DNA of 64,000 bases from Paenibacillus_G sp049942825 (GCF_049942825.1 NZ_CP187970.1:5952001-6016000); one strand, 5' to 3'; positions 35,173 to 43,478 are shown, counted from the stretch's first letter. A program made the numbers and translations. The notes: generated by a model from the sequence alone, not told the origin.

Positions 35173-36006
35173 ATGCGGGTAGGATTCATTGGAACAGGCA
35201 GCATGGGGAGCATACTGATCGAAGCATTCATCCGGTCGGGCGCTTTGAACCCGGAGCATATCGTGGCAACGAACCGTACCCTTGCCAAAGCCGAGCTGCT
35301 GGCCGAGAAGTATCCCGGCATGCAGGTGGCAAGATCCAATAAGGAAGTGGCCCTGGGAACCGATCTCCTGTTCCTCTGTGTGAAACCCTCGGAATACAAG
35401 GCCGTCCTCGATGAGATTCAGGACCATACGCTTGCGAGCCAGATCGTCATTTCGATCACCAGCCCGGTCCTGATCCGTCATCTCGAAGAAATCCTTCCCA
35501 GCAAAATTGCCAAGGTCATTCCCAGCATCACCAACTATGTGCTCAGCGGCGCCACCCTCTGCATCTACGGCGACCGGCTGACTCCCGAGGATAAGGATCT
35601 GCTCGAGAACCTGTTCTCGCATGTCTCCGCGCCGATCCGCGTCTCCGAGCAGTATACGCGCATCTCCTCGGACCTGTCCTCCTGCGGCCCCGCTTTCCTC
35701 GCTTACTTCGTCCAGAAGTTCGTGGAGGCGGCCGTCGATACCACGGGCATCTCGGAAGAGGAAGCGACCCAGCTCGCAAGCGAAATGACGCTCGGCACCG
35801 GCAAGCTGCTCACCACCGGAGGCTTCTCACCCGCCCAGCTGCAGAAGCGCGTGGCCGTTCCCGGCGGCATCACCGCCGAAGGACTCCGCCTAATGGAAAA
35901 AGAGCTGTGCGGGGTCTTTTACGACCTGATCCGCACAACTCATTCCAAATACGAAGAAGACTTGGAAAAGGTGGAAGCCCGCTTTTTCGGGACCCGGGTC
36001 GATTGA
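35173..36006 (+). CDS. comER: ComER (pyrroline-5-carboxylate reductase-like)
   Basis: NAD(P)-binding protein of the ProC family encoded opposite comEA, as in B. subtilis. 277 residues from the ATG at 35173, which has a G-rich ribosome site six bases upstream; the ATG at 35167 abuts it. Seen: the dinucleotide motif VGFIGTGSMGS at the N-terminus and the ProC dimerisation segment with SSCGPAFLAYFVQKFVEAAV. It is not needed for transformation in B. subtilis; a link to sporulation entry has been proposed there. A hairpin terminator follows inside a large palindrome. Confidence 0.93.
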   Translation: MRVGFIGTGSMGSILIEAFIRSGALNPEHIVATNRTLAKAELLAEKYPGMQVARSNKEVALGTDLLFLCVKPSEYKAVLDEIQDHTLASQIVISITSPVLIRHLEEILPSKIAKVIPSITNYVLSGATLCIYGDRLTPEDKDLLENLFSHVSAPIRVSEQYTRISSDLSSCGPAFLAYFVQKFVEAAVDTTGISEEEATQLASEMTLGTGKLLTTGGFSPAQLQKRVAVPGGITAEGLRLMEKELCGVFYDLIRTTHSKYEEDLEKVEARFFGTRVD

Positions 36007-36035
36007 CGCGATGCTTTCACGTTTTCCGGTATGAA

Positions 36036-36274
36036 CCGCTGTCCAGAGGACAGGGGTTGAGAGAAAAGTATGATCTGGTAGCGAGGACCTGGCGGTGCAG
36101 TATCCCTCTCCGGCCGCTGTTGAAACCCGTGATGAACTCATTGAAATTTTCAGAGGAATCATCACGAATTTCAAAGGCGGGCGCCGCAGAGCGGCTCCTC
36201 CAAGGGATACTGCACCTAACGGCTCGCTTGATCCAACTTCTTTCCCTCAACCGCTGTGTCCGTCCGGACAGCGG
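36036..36274. repeat. ~239-bp imperfect palindrome downstream of comER
   Basis: The left arm (from 36036) and the reverse complement of the right arm (from 36274) share, in the same order, CCGCTGTCC, GGACA, GGTTGAG-x-GAAA, GATC, AGCGAG-x-CC, GGTGCAGTATCCCT, GCCGCT and TTGAAATT. The centre is near 36156. No transposase gene is present. It could be a MITE-like element or two inverted copies of a ~110-bp repeat. Confidence 0.7.
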
Positions 36275-36285
36275 TTATTTGTTTT
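36251..36285 (+). terminator. Terminator-like hairpin at the right end of the palindrome (comER)
   Basis: CCGCTGTGTCC pairs with GGACAGCGG (one bulged base), followed by TTATTTGTTTT. It would end comER transcription about 250 bases after its stop. Confidence 0.65.
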
Positions 36286-36296
36286 GTAGTAGGTTA

Positions 36297-36346
36297 CTCC
36301 CTCGCTGAGCCAGCGCTTCGCGCTCAGTCGAGGGAGCCTGCTCTTC
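36297..36346. repeat. REP-like palindromic repeat, copy 1
   Basis: CTCCCTCG-CTGAGC pairs with GCTCAG-TCGAGGGAG and is followed by CCTGCTCTTC. It is nearly identical to copy 2 at 36387. Confidence 0.7.
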
Positions 36347-36386
36347 TCAGGCCGACAGCGCGCAGAGCGCTTGGGGCCAGGCCCTC

Positions 36387-36433
36387 CTCCCTCGCTGAGC
36401 CGCGAAGCGCTCAGTCGAGGGAGCCTGCTCTTC
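36387..36433. repeat. REP-like palindromic repeat, copy 2
   Basis: The same CTCCCTCG-CTGAGC/GCTCAG-TCGAGGGAG hairpin and the same CCTGCTCTTC tail as copy 1, in the same orientation, 90 bases further on. Confidence 0.7.
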
Positions 36434-36784
36434 CGTTCGGCTGCGAAGCCCGTTCCGGTTGCGAACAGAAGCTTCAAGACGCAGTCTTGAGGCGGCAATA
36501 CGCACGCCCTCCCTCACCTAGCGCCCGCCCCACGGGTCTGCTCCAGCAGGGCACCACGTACCGGAAGAGCGCCGCATGAGAGCGTGTCCTCCCTGCAAAG
36601 CTGCCGGATAGGCAGCCTTGCAAGGGAGGACGAAAGCGTTCCTCCGCCCCATGCCCCGTCAACGCCGGCCCCGCCCCTCCACCGGCCCTTTTGGGGGTCC
36701 AGGGGGCGAGAGCCCCGGTCCTCCCCCTTACGGGTAAGGGGGAAAGAGGGGGATGGGTTCCCACCGAGGGGAATGGCTTCCGCG
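36434..36784. other. Repeat-rich, gene-free stretch between comER and leuS
   Basis: It contains CTTCAAGACGCAGTCTTGAGG near 36471, a strong hairpin at 36586-36631 (GTCCTCCCTGCAAAGCTGCC against GGCAGCCTTGCAAGGGAGGAC), and GC-rich hairpins near 36700-36745. None has a T-run on the minus strand to serve as a clear leuS terminator. No gene is supported. Confidence 0.6.
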
Positions 36785-39235
36785 TTAGCCGACTACGATG
36801 TTCACCAGCTTGCCCTTGACCGCAATGATCTTGCGGACGGTTTTGCCCGCAGTGGCTTCCTTCACCTTGTCGAGACCCAGCGCGAATTCCTGCATGGCCG
36901 CTTCGTCAGCGTCCGCAGCGATGGTCGCACGCTCGGCGATTTTGCCGTTCACCTGGACCACGATCTCCACTTCGTTGTCGACCGTCCAGGCTTCGTCATA
37001 CACCGGCCAGGACGCGTAGGTGATCGTACCGCTGCCGCCGAGCTTCTCCCACAGCTCTTCAGCCAGGTGAGGCGCGATCGGCGAGAGCATCTGCGCGAAC
37101 TGCTCCATGGCGGCCTTCGGCAGCGTCTCGGTTTTGTACGCTTCGTTGACGAAGATCATGAGCTGCGAGATCGCCGTATTGAAGCGCAGCGCCTCGAGAT
37201 CCTCCGTCACCTTCTTGATCGTACGGTGCCAGATGCGCTTGAACGCGTCGGTGCCGGCATCGGCGCTGTCCGTGATCTTCGCGCTGAGGCTGCCGTCTTC
37301 GCTGATGAAGAGGCGCCATACGCGGCTCAGGAAGCGGTACGCCCCGTCCACGCCGTTCGTGTTCCAAGGCTTCGTCGCCTCGAGCGGGCCCATGAACATC
37401 TCGTACAGGCGCAGCGTATCCGCACCGTACTCGTTCACAATCTCGTCCGGGTTGATGACGTTGCCCCGCGATTTGCTCATCTTCTCCATATTCTCGCCGA
37501 GGATCATGCCCTGGTTGACGAGCTTGTAGAACGGTTCCTTCGTCTCCACCACACCGAGGTCGTAGAGCACCTTATGCCAAAAGCGGGCATAGAGCAGGTG
37601 AAGCACCGCATGCTCCGCACCGCCGATGTAGAGGTCGACCGGCAGCCACTTGCGCTGCAGCTCCTTCGAGCAGAGCGCGTCGTTGTTCTTCGGATCGATG
37701 AAGCGCAGGTAATACCAGCAGGAGCCGGCCCACTGCGGCATCGTGTTCGTCTCGCGGCGTGCAGGCTTGCCCGTCTCCGGATCCACCGTGTTCACCCAAT
37801 CGGTTACGACAGCCAGCGGAGACTCTCCGGTGCCGGACGGCTTGATCTCGTCGACTTCCGGCAGCAGGAGCGGCAACTGGTCTTCCGGCACGGTCTTCAT
37901 CGTGCCGTCTTCGAGGTGCAGGATCGGGATCGGCTCGCCCCAGTAGCGCTGGCGGGAGAACAGCCAATCGCGCAGACGGTAGGTCACTTTGCCTTGACCT
38001 TTGCCGTTCTGCTCGAGCCACTCGATCATCTTCGCAATGCCCTGCTCGTTGTTCAGGCCGTCGAGGAAGTCGGAGTTCACGTGAGGGCCGTCGCCCGCGT
38101 AAGCTTCCTTCTCGACATCCCCGCCGCTGACCACCTCGAGGATCGGCAGGTCATACTGCTTCGCAAACTCCCAGTCGCGCTGGTCGTGGCCCGGTACCGC
38201 CATGATGGCGCCGGTGCCGTAGCCGGCGAGGACATAGTCCGCGATCCAGATCGGCAGTCTCGCGCCGCTGACCGGATTCACCGCATAAGCACCCGTGAAG
38301 ACGCCCGTCTTCTCCTTCGCAAGGTCCGTACGCTCCAGGTCGCTCTTGCGCGCCGCACGTTCCTGATATTCCTTGACGGCAGCGGACTGCTCGCCCGTCG
38401 TAATGCGTTCCACCAGCTCATGCTCCGGAGCCAGCACACAGTAGGTGGCGCCGAACAGCGTGTCCGGGCGCGTCGTGAAGACCTTGAGCCCCTCGCCGTC
38501 ATGACCGTCGATGGCGAACGTCACTTCCGCCCCCTTGGACTTGCCGATCCAGTGGCGCTGCATGTCCTTGATGCTCTCCGACCAGTCGAGCTCTTCGAGA
38601 TCCTCAAGCAGGCGCTCGGCATACTCGGTGATGCGAAGCACCCACTGGCGCATCGGCTTGCGGATGACCGGATGGCCGCCGCGCTCGCTGAGGCCGTCGA
38701 TGACTTCTTCGTTCGCCAGAACCGTACCCAGGGCCGGGCACCAGTTCACCGGCACTTCGTCTACGTAAGCAAGGCCTTTGTTGTAGAGCTGGATAAAGAT
38801 CCACTGCGTCCACTTGTAATAATCCGGATCGGTCGTCGAGACTTCACGGTCCCAATCGTAGGAGAAGCCGAGCGACTTGATCTGGCGGCGGAAGTTGTTG
38901 ATGTTCTTCACCGTGATCTCGCGCGGGTGCTGTCCGGTATCGAGCGCATGCTGCTCAGCCGGCAGGCCGAACGCATCCCAGCCCATCGGGTGAAGCACAT
39001 TGTAGCCGCGCATTCTCTTATAGCGCGAGACGATATCCGTCGCCGTATAGCCTTCCGGATGGCCAACGTGCAGCCCTGCTCCCGAAGGATACGGGAACAT
39101 GTCGAGCGCATAGAACTTCGGCTTGCTCTCGTCGTCCAGCACCTTGAACGTTTTCTTCTCATCCCAATACTTCTGCCACTTCGGTTCGATGGCTAACGGG
39201 TTGTACCCCTGATTTTCTCTGGTTTCCTGTGTCAT
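36785..39235 (-). CDS. leuS: Leucyl-tRNA synthetase
   Basis: Class Ia synthetase charging tRNA-Leu, 816 residues from the ATG at 39235. Visible: HVGHPEGYT (HIGH box), HPMGWDAFGLPAEQHA, the CP1 editing domain with TTRPDTLFGATYCVLAPEH, the KMSKS motif in MEKMSKSRGNVINPD, and the C-terminal tRNA-binding domain ending VRKIIAVKGKLVNIVVG. GGAGGAG lies upstream of the ATG at a rather long spacing. Transcription is controlled by the T-box leader just upstream (39391-39702). It is inserted between the yqe cluster and comER. Confidence 0.97.
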   Translation of the reverse strand: MTQETRENQGYNPLAIEPKWQKYWDEKKTFKVLDDESKPKFYALDMFPYPSGAGLHVGHPEGYTATDIVSRYKRMRGYNVLHPMGWDAFGLPAEQHALDTGQHPREITVKNINNFRRQIKSLGFSYDWDREVSTTDPDYYKWTQWIFIQLYNKGLAYVDEVPVNWCPALGTVLANEEVIDGLSERGGHPVIRKPMRQWVLRITEYAERLLEDLEELDWSESIKDMQRHWIGKSKGAEVTFAIDGHDGEGLKVFTTRPDTLFGATYCVLAPEHELVERITTGEQSAAVKEYQERAARKSDLERTDLAKEKTGVFTGAYAVNPVSGARLPIWIADYVLAGYGTGAIMAVPGHDQRDWEFAKQYDLPILEVVSGGDVEKEAYAGDGPHVNSDFLDGLNNEQGIAKMIEWLEQNGKGQGKVTYRLRDWLFSRQRYWGEPIPILHLEDGTMKTVPEDQLPLLLPEVDEIKPSGTGESPLAVVTDWVNTVDPETGKPARRETNTMPQWAGSCWYYLRFIDPKNNDALCSKELQRKWLPVDLYIGGAEHAVLHLLYARFWHKVLYDLGVVETKEPFYKLVNQGMILGENMEKMSKSRGNVINPDEIVNEYGADTLRLYEMFMGPLEATKPWNTNGVDGAYRFLSRVWRLFISEDGSLSAKITDSADAGTDAFKRIWHRTIKKVTEDLEALRFNTAISQLMIFVNEAYKTETLPKAAMEQFAQMLSPIAPHLAEELWEKLGGSGTITYASWPVYDEAWTVDNEVEIVVQVNGKIAERATIAADADEAAMQEFALGLDKVKEATAGKTVRKIIAVKGKLVNIVVG

Positions 39236-39390
39236 GATGAACTCTGCTCCTCCTTCAACTCCTGCATCGGCACCGCCGGCATTCGCCTCTGTGTGATGGT
39301 TCCGGCTGTGCGTACGCCCGGACGGCTGCTGCCGAGGCACCTTCCACGCCTCTTTTGCAAGGTCCAAATTTTGCTATATACCCCAAAAGC

Positions 39391-39702
39391 AACAAAAAAA
39401 GCCATCTCATCGCTAGCGCAACGCTAGGGACGAGAGGCTTGAATTCCCGTGGTACCACCCTAGTTGATCCGGGCATGCTTTGCCCTGATCCACTCAAGCC
39501 CCTTAACGCGGGGAAACGATCCGGTTAGAAGGACCGGGAATGATCCCAATCACTGCTTCACCTTCTGGCTCCAAGATGAGTTCGCCGCTGCCGCCGCCGG
39601 TTCGCACCTTCCACCGGCTCTCTGAAGTAACGGTCTTCAGCTACTGTTTCTCTTCACAGCCTTGCCATATTTGTAAACAAAATATGTACATTCCATCCAA
39701 TT
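39391..39702 (-). promoter_or_regulatory. T-box leader of leuS (tRNA-Leu riboswitch)
   Basis: About 310 nt read on the minus strand. The T-box AGGGTGGTACCACG is at 39448-39461. Stem I shows the conserved distal segment CAGAGAGCCGG followed by AAGGTGCGAACCGG. The probable specifier loop reads GAACTCATC, with the Leu codon CTC at 39578-39580. The terminator (39391-39440; AGCCTCTCGTCCCTAGCG against CGCTAGCGATGAGATGGCT, then TTTTTTT) competes with the antiterminator. Uncharged tRNA-Leu should allow leuS transcription. Confidence 0.93.
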
Positions 39703-39709
39703 AGCATTC

Positions 39710-39739
39710 ATTATAAAAGCTTCGGTTCCCTCATGTCAA
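39710..39739 (-). promoter_or_regulatory. Sigma-A promoter of the leuS T-box transcript
   Basis: Minus strand TTGACA (39734-39739), an 18-base spacer, TATAAT (39710-39715): both hexamers perfect. The inferred start is near 39702. An AT hairpin CATATTT/AAATATG lies in the first part of the leader. Confidence 0.85.
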
Positions 39740-39920
39740 GCAGCTCTCCCGAATGGACACGGGACAAGCCGATCCAGACCCCTCAGATGCCTCAAACGGG
39801 CTCCCTCCCTAAGCAGCGGTACATAGAACCGCCCGGCTCCGGGGATACCCTTCTTTCAACTTGTCCATACTGGGTACCAAAAGGACCGTATTCGGTTCCA
39901 GGAAGAAAGGGGGCCTCCCC

Positions 39921-40013
39921 ATGCGAGGCTTGCTGAACGGCGCAGCCCTGGCGCTGCCGCTGTGGGGAATCATCTTATGTATCGTCCAGCTGCTGATTCA
40001 TTTCTCGCCATAA
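39921..40013 (+). CDS. 30-residue single-pass membrane peptide
   Basis: Open frame of 30 codons plus stop: a short N-terminus (MRGLLNG) followed by one continuous hydrophobic segment (AALALPLWGIILCIVQLLI) and HFSP. AAAGGGGG lies seven bases before the ATG. Convergent with yqeM, with three bases between the two stop codons. I do not recognise a family. The segment 39740-39920 before it contains no other gene. Short hydrophobic frames can be accidental, so confidence is modest. Confidence 0.45.
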   Translation: MRGLLNGAALALPLWGIILCIVQLLIHFSP

Positions 40014-40016
40014 ATC

Positions 40017-40805
40017 CTATTTCACTGCCGCAAAAAACGCGCGCCGCGTATCCTCCGTGGCCTGCTTGAACAGGAAATCCCCGTAGCAGACCACCTCGCG
40101 GAAGCCGGCTTCCCTCAGCTGAGTCTCCAGCCAAGGAAGGGGGTAAGCGCGCTGCGTGTGCATTTCTTCCACGCGGTTGAACCACTCCGAAGGCGTGTCA
40201 TCCCCCCTGTGATGCTCCTCCTCCTGCACGAAGATCGTCAGCGCATGCTCGATCTCGCTCCGGCTCTCGTCATACCCGCAGGTCCAGATATAGGCAATAT
40301 CATCCTCGTTGAGGAAGAACGGCTGGCTCGCCGCATAATCCAGCAGCTGCTCCGCCGTATGCACGTCGAAAATAAAGACGCCGCCCGGCTTCAGTCCGGC
40401 ATAGGCCTGGCGGATTGCCTTCGTGATGTCCTCTTCCTCGAGCAGATAGTTGAAGCAGTCACAGAAGGACACGACGCTGTCGGCCTGACGGCCCAGCTCC
40501 CAGTCTCTTAGGTCCTGCTGGAGGAAGGTGACACTTCCTCCAGGCGGCAGCGGGCGGTGAAGCCGCGCTTCATCCGCCTTGCTCTGCGCCACAGCCAGCA
40601 TGTCCTCCGAGAGGTCGATGCCGATCACCTCGTAGCCTTCCTGGGCTAAGGGAACCGCAATACTGCCGGTGCCGCAGCCGAGATCCACCACCGTGCGGGG
40701 GTGGCCAAATTTATCCCAGCACCCTTTGGCGAACCTCAGCCACTCGTCATACGGCATGTCCTCCATCAGGCGGTCGTACACATAAGAAAAACGCTCATAA
40801 GCCAT
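40017..40805 (-). CDS. Class I SAM-dependent methyltransferase (YqeM-like)
   Basis: 262 residues. SAM motif I is VVDLGCGTGSIAVPLAQEGY, followed by EVIGIDLSEDML and a post-I acidic residue, then FLQQDLRDWEL and VVSFCDCFNYLLEEEDI. The start is set at MAYERFSYVYDRLMED (ATG at 40805, GGGGG nine bases upstream), which matches the start of B. subtilis YqeM. The substrate is unknown. Last gene of the yqe cluster in transcription order. Confidence 0.88.
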   Translation of the reverse strand: MAYERFSYVYDRLMEDMPYDEWLRFAKGCWDKFGHPRTVVDLGCGTGSIAVPLAQEGYEVIGIDLSEDMLAVAQSKADEARLHRPLPPGGSVTFLQQDLRDWELGRQADSVVSFCDCFNYLLEEEDITKAIRQAYAGLKPGGVFIFDVHTAEQLLDYAASQPFFLNEDDIAYIWTCGYDESRSEIEHALTIFVQEEEHHRGDDTPSEWFNRVEEMHTQRAYPLPWLETQLREAGFREVVCYGDFLFKQATEDTRRAFFAAVK

Positions 40806-40886
40806 ATCTCTCATCCCCCGATTCCGGATTCGCGCAGGGCGCGGTGCTTGCGTATAAAAGAGAAAACCGGCTCCGGAGCGCAAGGC

Positions 40887-41786
40887 TCACTCGGAAACCG
40901 GCTGTTCTTCGTTTTGTTTCAGGTAGGTCCAGCTGCCTTCCTGGTAAACAAGCCCATCCTTCATCAGCTTGCCGAGGGCCCGCTTGAAAGCTGACTTGCT
41001 CATCCCGAAGCGCTGGGAAATCAGATCCGCCGGGGTCTCGTCCGAGAACGGCATCGCTCCGTTGCGGCGTTCCTTCAGGAACTCCAGCAGCTTGTCCGCG
41101 TCCTCGCCGAGCCCCCTTTCCTTACGCTCGCGCATCGAACAGTTCACGTTGCCGTCTTCGCGGACAAACGTGATCCGCACGCTGACCTTCTCCCCAAGCC
41201 GAAGCAGCCGGGTGCGCTCGGACGTATGGATGAAGCCGATCACACCGAAGCCGACGACGCCTCCATCACACACAACGAAGGTTCCCATCTGCAGCGGCTT
41301 GTACACGCGGGCTTCAACCGTCTGGTTGCGCCAGGACTGAGGGGCATCGAAGCACAGCTCCTTCAGCCGGTCTTCCCCGGCGACCTTAGCCACTAGGCGC
41401 CCCTGCCGGTCATGGGTCATCGTGACGAACACCTTGTCGCCGACCTGCGGCCTGAGCTCTTCCATCTCGGGAAGCTCCCGGAACGGAAGGAGCAGCTGCC
41501 GGCCGAGGCCCATCTCAAGGAAGCACCCGAATCGGGGGTGAAAATCAGCGACTTCGAGCAGCGCGACTTCGTTCAGCTTGATCAGCGGCTCCCGCATCGT
41601 GGCGGCCAGCCGGTCCTGCGTATCGTAGAACAGGAAGACGTCCACCTGGGTGCCCGGCTTCACTTCGCCGACCACCTCACTGTAGTGGAGCAGAATATCC
41701 TGCGTTCCGTCTGTCAAGAAGAACCCGTGGGGAGAAACCTCACGGGCTACTTCAAGACGCTGGTTCGTGCCAGCTTCGAGCCTCAT
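40887..41786 (-). CDS. cvfB: CvfB/YitL-family S1 RNA-binding protein
   Basis: 299 residues with several S1-like beta-barrel domains (VEARVYKPLQMGTFVVCDGG and GFIHTSERTRLLRLGEKVSV are typical) and a C-terminal winged-helix domain (about 235-290; SQRFGMSKSAFKRALGKLMK). In Staphylococcus the family affects virulence-factor expression; the role here is unknown. Its ATG overlaps the rsfS stop as ATGA, so it is translationally coupled to rsfS. It lies elsewhere (yitL) in B. subtilis. Confidence 0.9.
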   Translation of the reverse strand: MRLEAGTNQRLEVAREVSPHGFFLTDGTQDILLHYSEVVGEVKPGTQVDVFLFYDTQDRLAATMREPLIKLNEVALLEVADFHPRFGCFLEMGLGRQLLLPFRELPEMEELRPQVGDKVFVTMTHDRQGRLVAKVAGEDRLKELCFDAPQSWRNQTVEARVYKPLQMGTFVVCDGGVVGFGVIGFIHTSERTRLLRLGEKVSVRITFVREDGNVNCSMRERKERGLGEDADKLLEFLKERRNGAMPFSDETPADLISQRFGMSKSAFKRALGKLMKDGLVYQEGSWTYLKQNEEQPVSE

Positions 41787-42127
41787 ACGCGTTCAACAAC
41801 CTTCGCATCCGACCACAGACGCTCGATGTTGTAATATTCCCGGTCATCGCGGTGAAACACGTGTACCACGACATCCCCCAGGTCCACGAGCACCCAGCGT
41901 GCCGTATCCATGCCTTCGAGACCCCGCACGCGTGCGCCCTTCTCCTCGGCGCGCTTGCGGATCTCGGTAGCGATCGCCTGCACCTGCGTCTCCGAGTTCC
42001 CGTGACAGATCATAAAGTAGTCCGCAATGAGCGAGATGCCCTTCAGGTTCAGGGCGACGAGGTTCATCGCTTTTTTGTCTTCGGCCGCATCGACCACGAG
42101 CTCCAGCAGCTCTTCCGGTTGTATCAT
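41783..42127 (-). CDS. rsfS: Ribosome silencing factor RsfS
   Basis: 114-residue member of the RsfS/Iojap family that binds ribosomal protein L14 and blocks subunit joining when nutrients are scarce. Family segments LVALNLKGISLIADYFMICH and DTARWVLVDLGDVVVHVFHR are present. The ATG at 42127 has AATTAGGAGG seven bases upstream. That ribosome site lies in the last unit of a 45-bp tandem repeat (42141-42275). Coupled by ATGA overlap to cvfB. Confidence 0.95.
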   Translation of the reverse strand: MIQPEELLELVVDAAEDKKAMNLVALNLKGISLIADYFMICHGNSETQVQAIATEIRKRAEEKGARVRGLEGMDTARWVLVDLGDVVVHVFHRDDREYYNIERLWSDAKVVERV

Positions 42128-42140
42128 GTAGTATCCTCCT

Positions 42141-42275
42141 AATTGCAATGAACCAGCCGTTAATTTCGGCGGTCATTGTCAAGCTAATTGCAATGGATAG
42201 GCTGATCTTCATCAGCCCCATTGTCAAGCTAATTGCAATGGTCCAGCCGTTGATTCCGGCGGCCATGATACTTTC
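42141..42275. repeat. Three-copy 45-bp tandem repeat upstream of rsfS
   Basis: Units begin with AATTGCAATG at 42141, 42186 and 42231, exactly 45 bases apart, and the first two end with CATTGTCAAGCT. Each unit holds a short dyad (for example CCAGCCG/CGGCGG-type arms or GGCTGAT/ATCAGCC). The copy nearest rsfS adjoins its ribosome binding site. The repeats lie between yqeK and rsfS. Confidence 0.85.
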
Positions 42276-42277
42276 TT

Positions 42278-42859
42278 CTATCCTTGTGCTTCCTCAGCTT
42301 CCAAATCAACAATAAGGCCATTGCGGGCCGCCAGGGTCAGCGGATACACCCGTTTACGCTTGTCCAGCAGGAAGCGGATCGTTCCGTCGAAGCCCGCAAG
42401 CAGCGCCTTCTCTAAACTATGTTCGGCGTTTTCCCGAATATTATGCACGCCCGGGAAATCCCGGCCAGGCTCCATATAATCCGCCAGGCAGACGACTTTG
42501 TCGAGCAGCGTCATCTTCTCCCGGCCGGACGTATGGTAGCGGATAGCATCGAGAATCTCCTCGTCCTCCACACCGTATTGCGTCCGGGCGACCCAAGCAC
42601 CGGCATGGGCATGCCACAACTCCTTGTCGTACGCCAGCAGATCCTGCGGAAGCCCGTTCTCCCGGATGATCCGCGCCTGCTCGTCCACCCGCCAATACTT
42701 GCACACGTCGTGAAGAATAGCGGCGAGGTCCGCTTTCACCGGATCCGCTCCGTAGCGCTCCGCGAGCCGGACCGCCGTCTCCATCACGCCCAGCGTATGG
42801 GTCCAGCGCTTCTCGGGCATCTGCGAGCGGACGGACTCCATGATCTCCTCACGTTTCAT
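42278..42859 (-). CDS. yqeK: HD-domain bis(5'-nucleosyl)-tetraphosphatase YqeK
   Basis: 193 residues. Symmetrical Ap4A hydrolase of the HD superfamily: motif HTLGVMETAVRLAERYGAD, then AAILHDVCKYWRV with the metal-binding HD, and later HAGAWVA and IRYHTSGREKMTLLDKVVCL with the last conserved aspartate in CLADYMEPGRDF. It overlaps the 3' end of nadD by 11 bases, so translation is coupled. Order matches B. subtilis. Confidence 0.93.
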   Translation of the reverse strand: MKREEIMESVRSQMPEKRWTHTLGVMETAVRLAERYGADPVKADLAAILHDVCKYWRVDEQARIIRENGLPQDLLAYDKELWHAHAGAWVARTQYGVEDEEILDAIRYHTSGREKMTLLDKVVCLADYMEPGRDFPGVHNIRENAEHSLEKALLAGFDGTIRFLLDKRKRVYPLTLAARNGLIVDLEAEEAQG

Positions 42860-43436
42860 ACAGCGAGTTCACCTCGATATAATCATTTACCCGGTCCGGT
42901 ACGCGGTAACGCGCCGAACGGCCTTCGGCCCGGCGCTGCCGGATCTCCGTGGAGGACAGCTCCACCTGCGGCATGCGCACGAGCCTCACCGCCTCCCGGA
43001 TCGGTCCGGGAAGGGTCTCGTATTCAGTCGAATAGCCCGGCCGCTCGAGCCCCACGAACGTCACCAGCCGGACAAGCTCCTCGATGCGGTACCACTTCGG
43101 CAGATACTGGACCATATCCGCACCGATAATGTAATAAAACTGCTTGTCCGGGTGCTCCTTCCGGAGCCTGGTTACGGTCTCGATGCTGTAGGACACGCCG
43201 CCCCTGCGCAGCTCCACATCCGATGCACGGAACCGCGGATGACCCTCCACCGCGAGGCGCACCATCTCCAGCCGCTCGGCGGCCGAAGCCCCCGGCTTAT
43301 GCTCCTTGTGGGGCGGGACGTTCGTCGGCATGAACCACACCTCGTCGAGCTCCAGCGCCTCGCACACACTGTCCGCGGCAAGGAGATGTCCGAGATGGAT
43401 CGGATCGAACGTGCCGCCCATCAAGCCGACTTTCAT
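42849..43436 (-). CDS. nadD: Nicotinate-nucleotide adenylyltransferase NadD
   Basis: Forms NaAD from nicotinate mononucleotide and ATP in NAD synthesis. 195 residues. The nucleotidyltransferase motif GGTFDPIHLGHLLAADSV is at the N-terminus. PTNVPPHKEHKPGA binds substrate, and the C-terminal SSTEIRQRRAEGRSARY carries the second ATP motif (ISSTxxR type). Between yhbY and yqeK as in Bacillus. Confidence 0.95.
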   Translation of the reverse strand: MKVGLMGGTFDPIHLGHLLAADSVCEALELDEVWFMPTNVPPHKEHKPGASAAERLEMVRLAVEGHPRFRASDVELRRGGVSYSIETVTRLRKEHPDKQFYYIIGADMVQYLPKWYRIEELVRLVTFVGLERPGYSTEYETLPGPIREAVRLVRMPQVELSSTEIRQRRAEGRSARYRVPDRVNDYIEVNSLYET

Positions 43437-43478
43437 TCCTGGTCTCTCCTCTCCCGGGAGCTGCCCCTGGACTCCGGC

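Noticed and set aside
36007..36784. Insertion sequence with a transposase
   Set aside because: The region has inverted repeats but no frame resembling a transposase, only short shadows.
42160..42230. TTGACA boxes within the 45-bp repeats as promoters for rsfS
   Set aside because: They match a -35 on the minus strand, but no -10 lies 16-19 bases downstream in any unit.
42150..42275. CRISPR-like array at the rsfS upstream repeats
   Set aside because: The units are contiguous, with no unique spacers, and there are only three of them.
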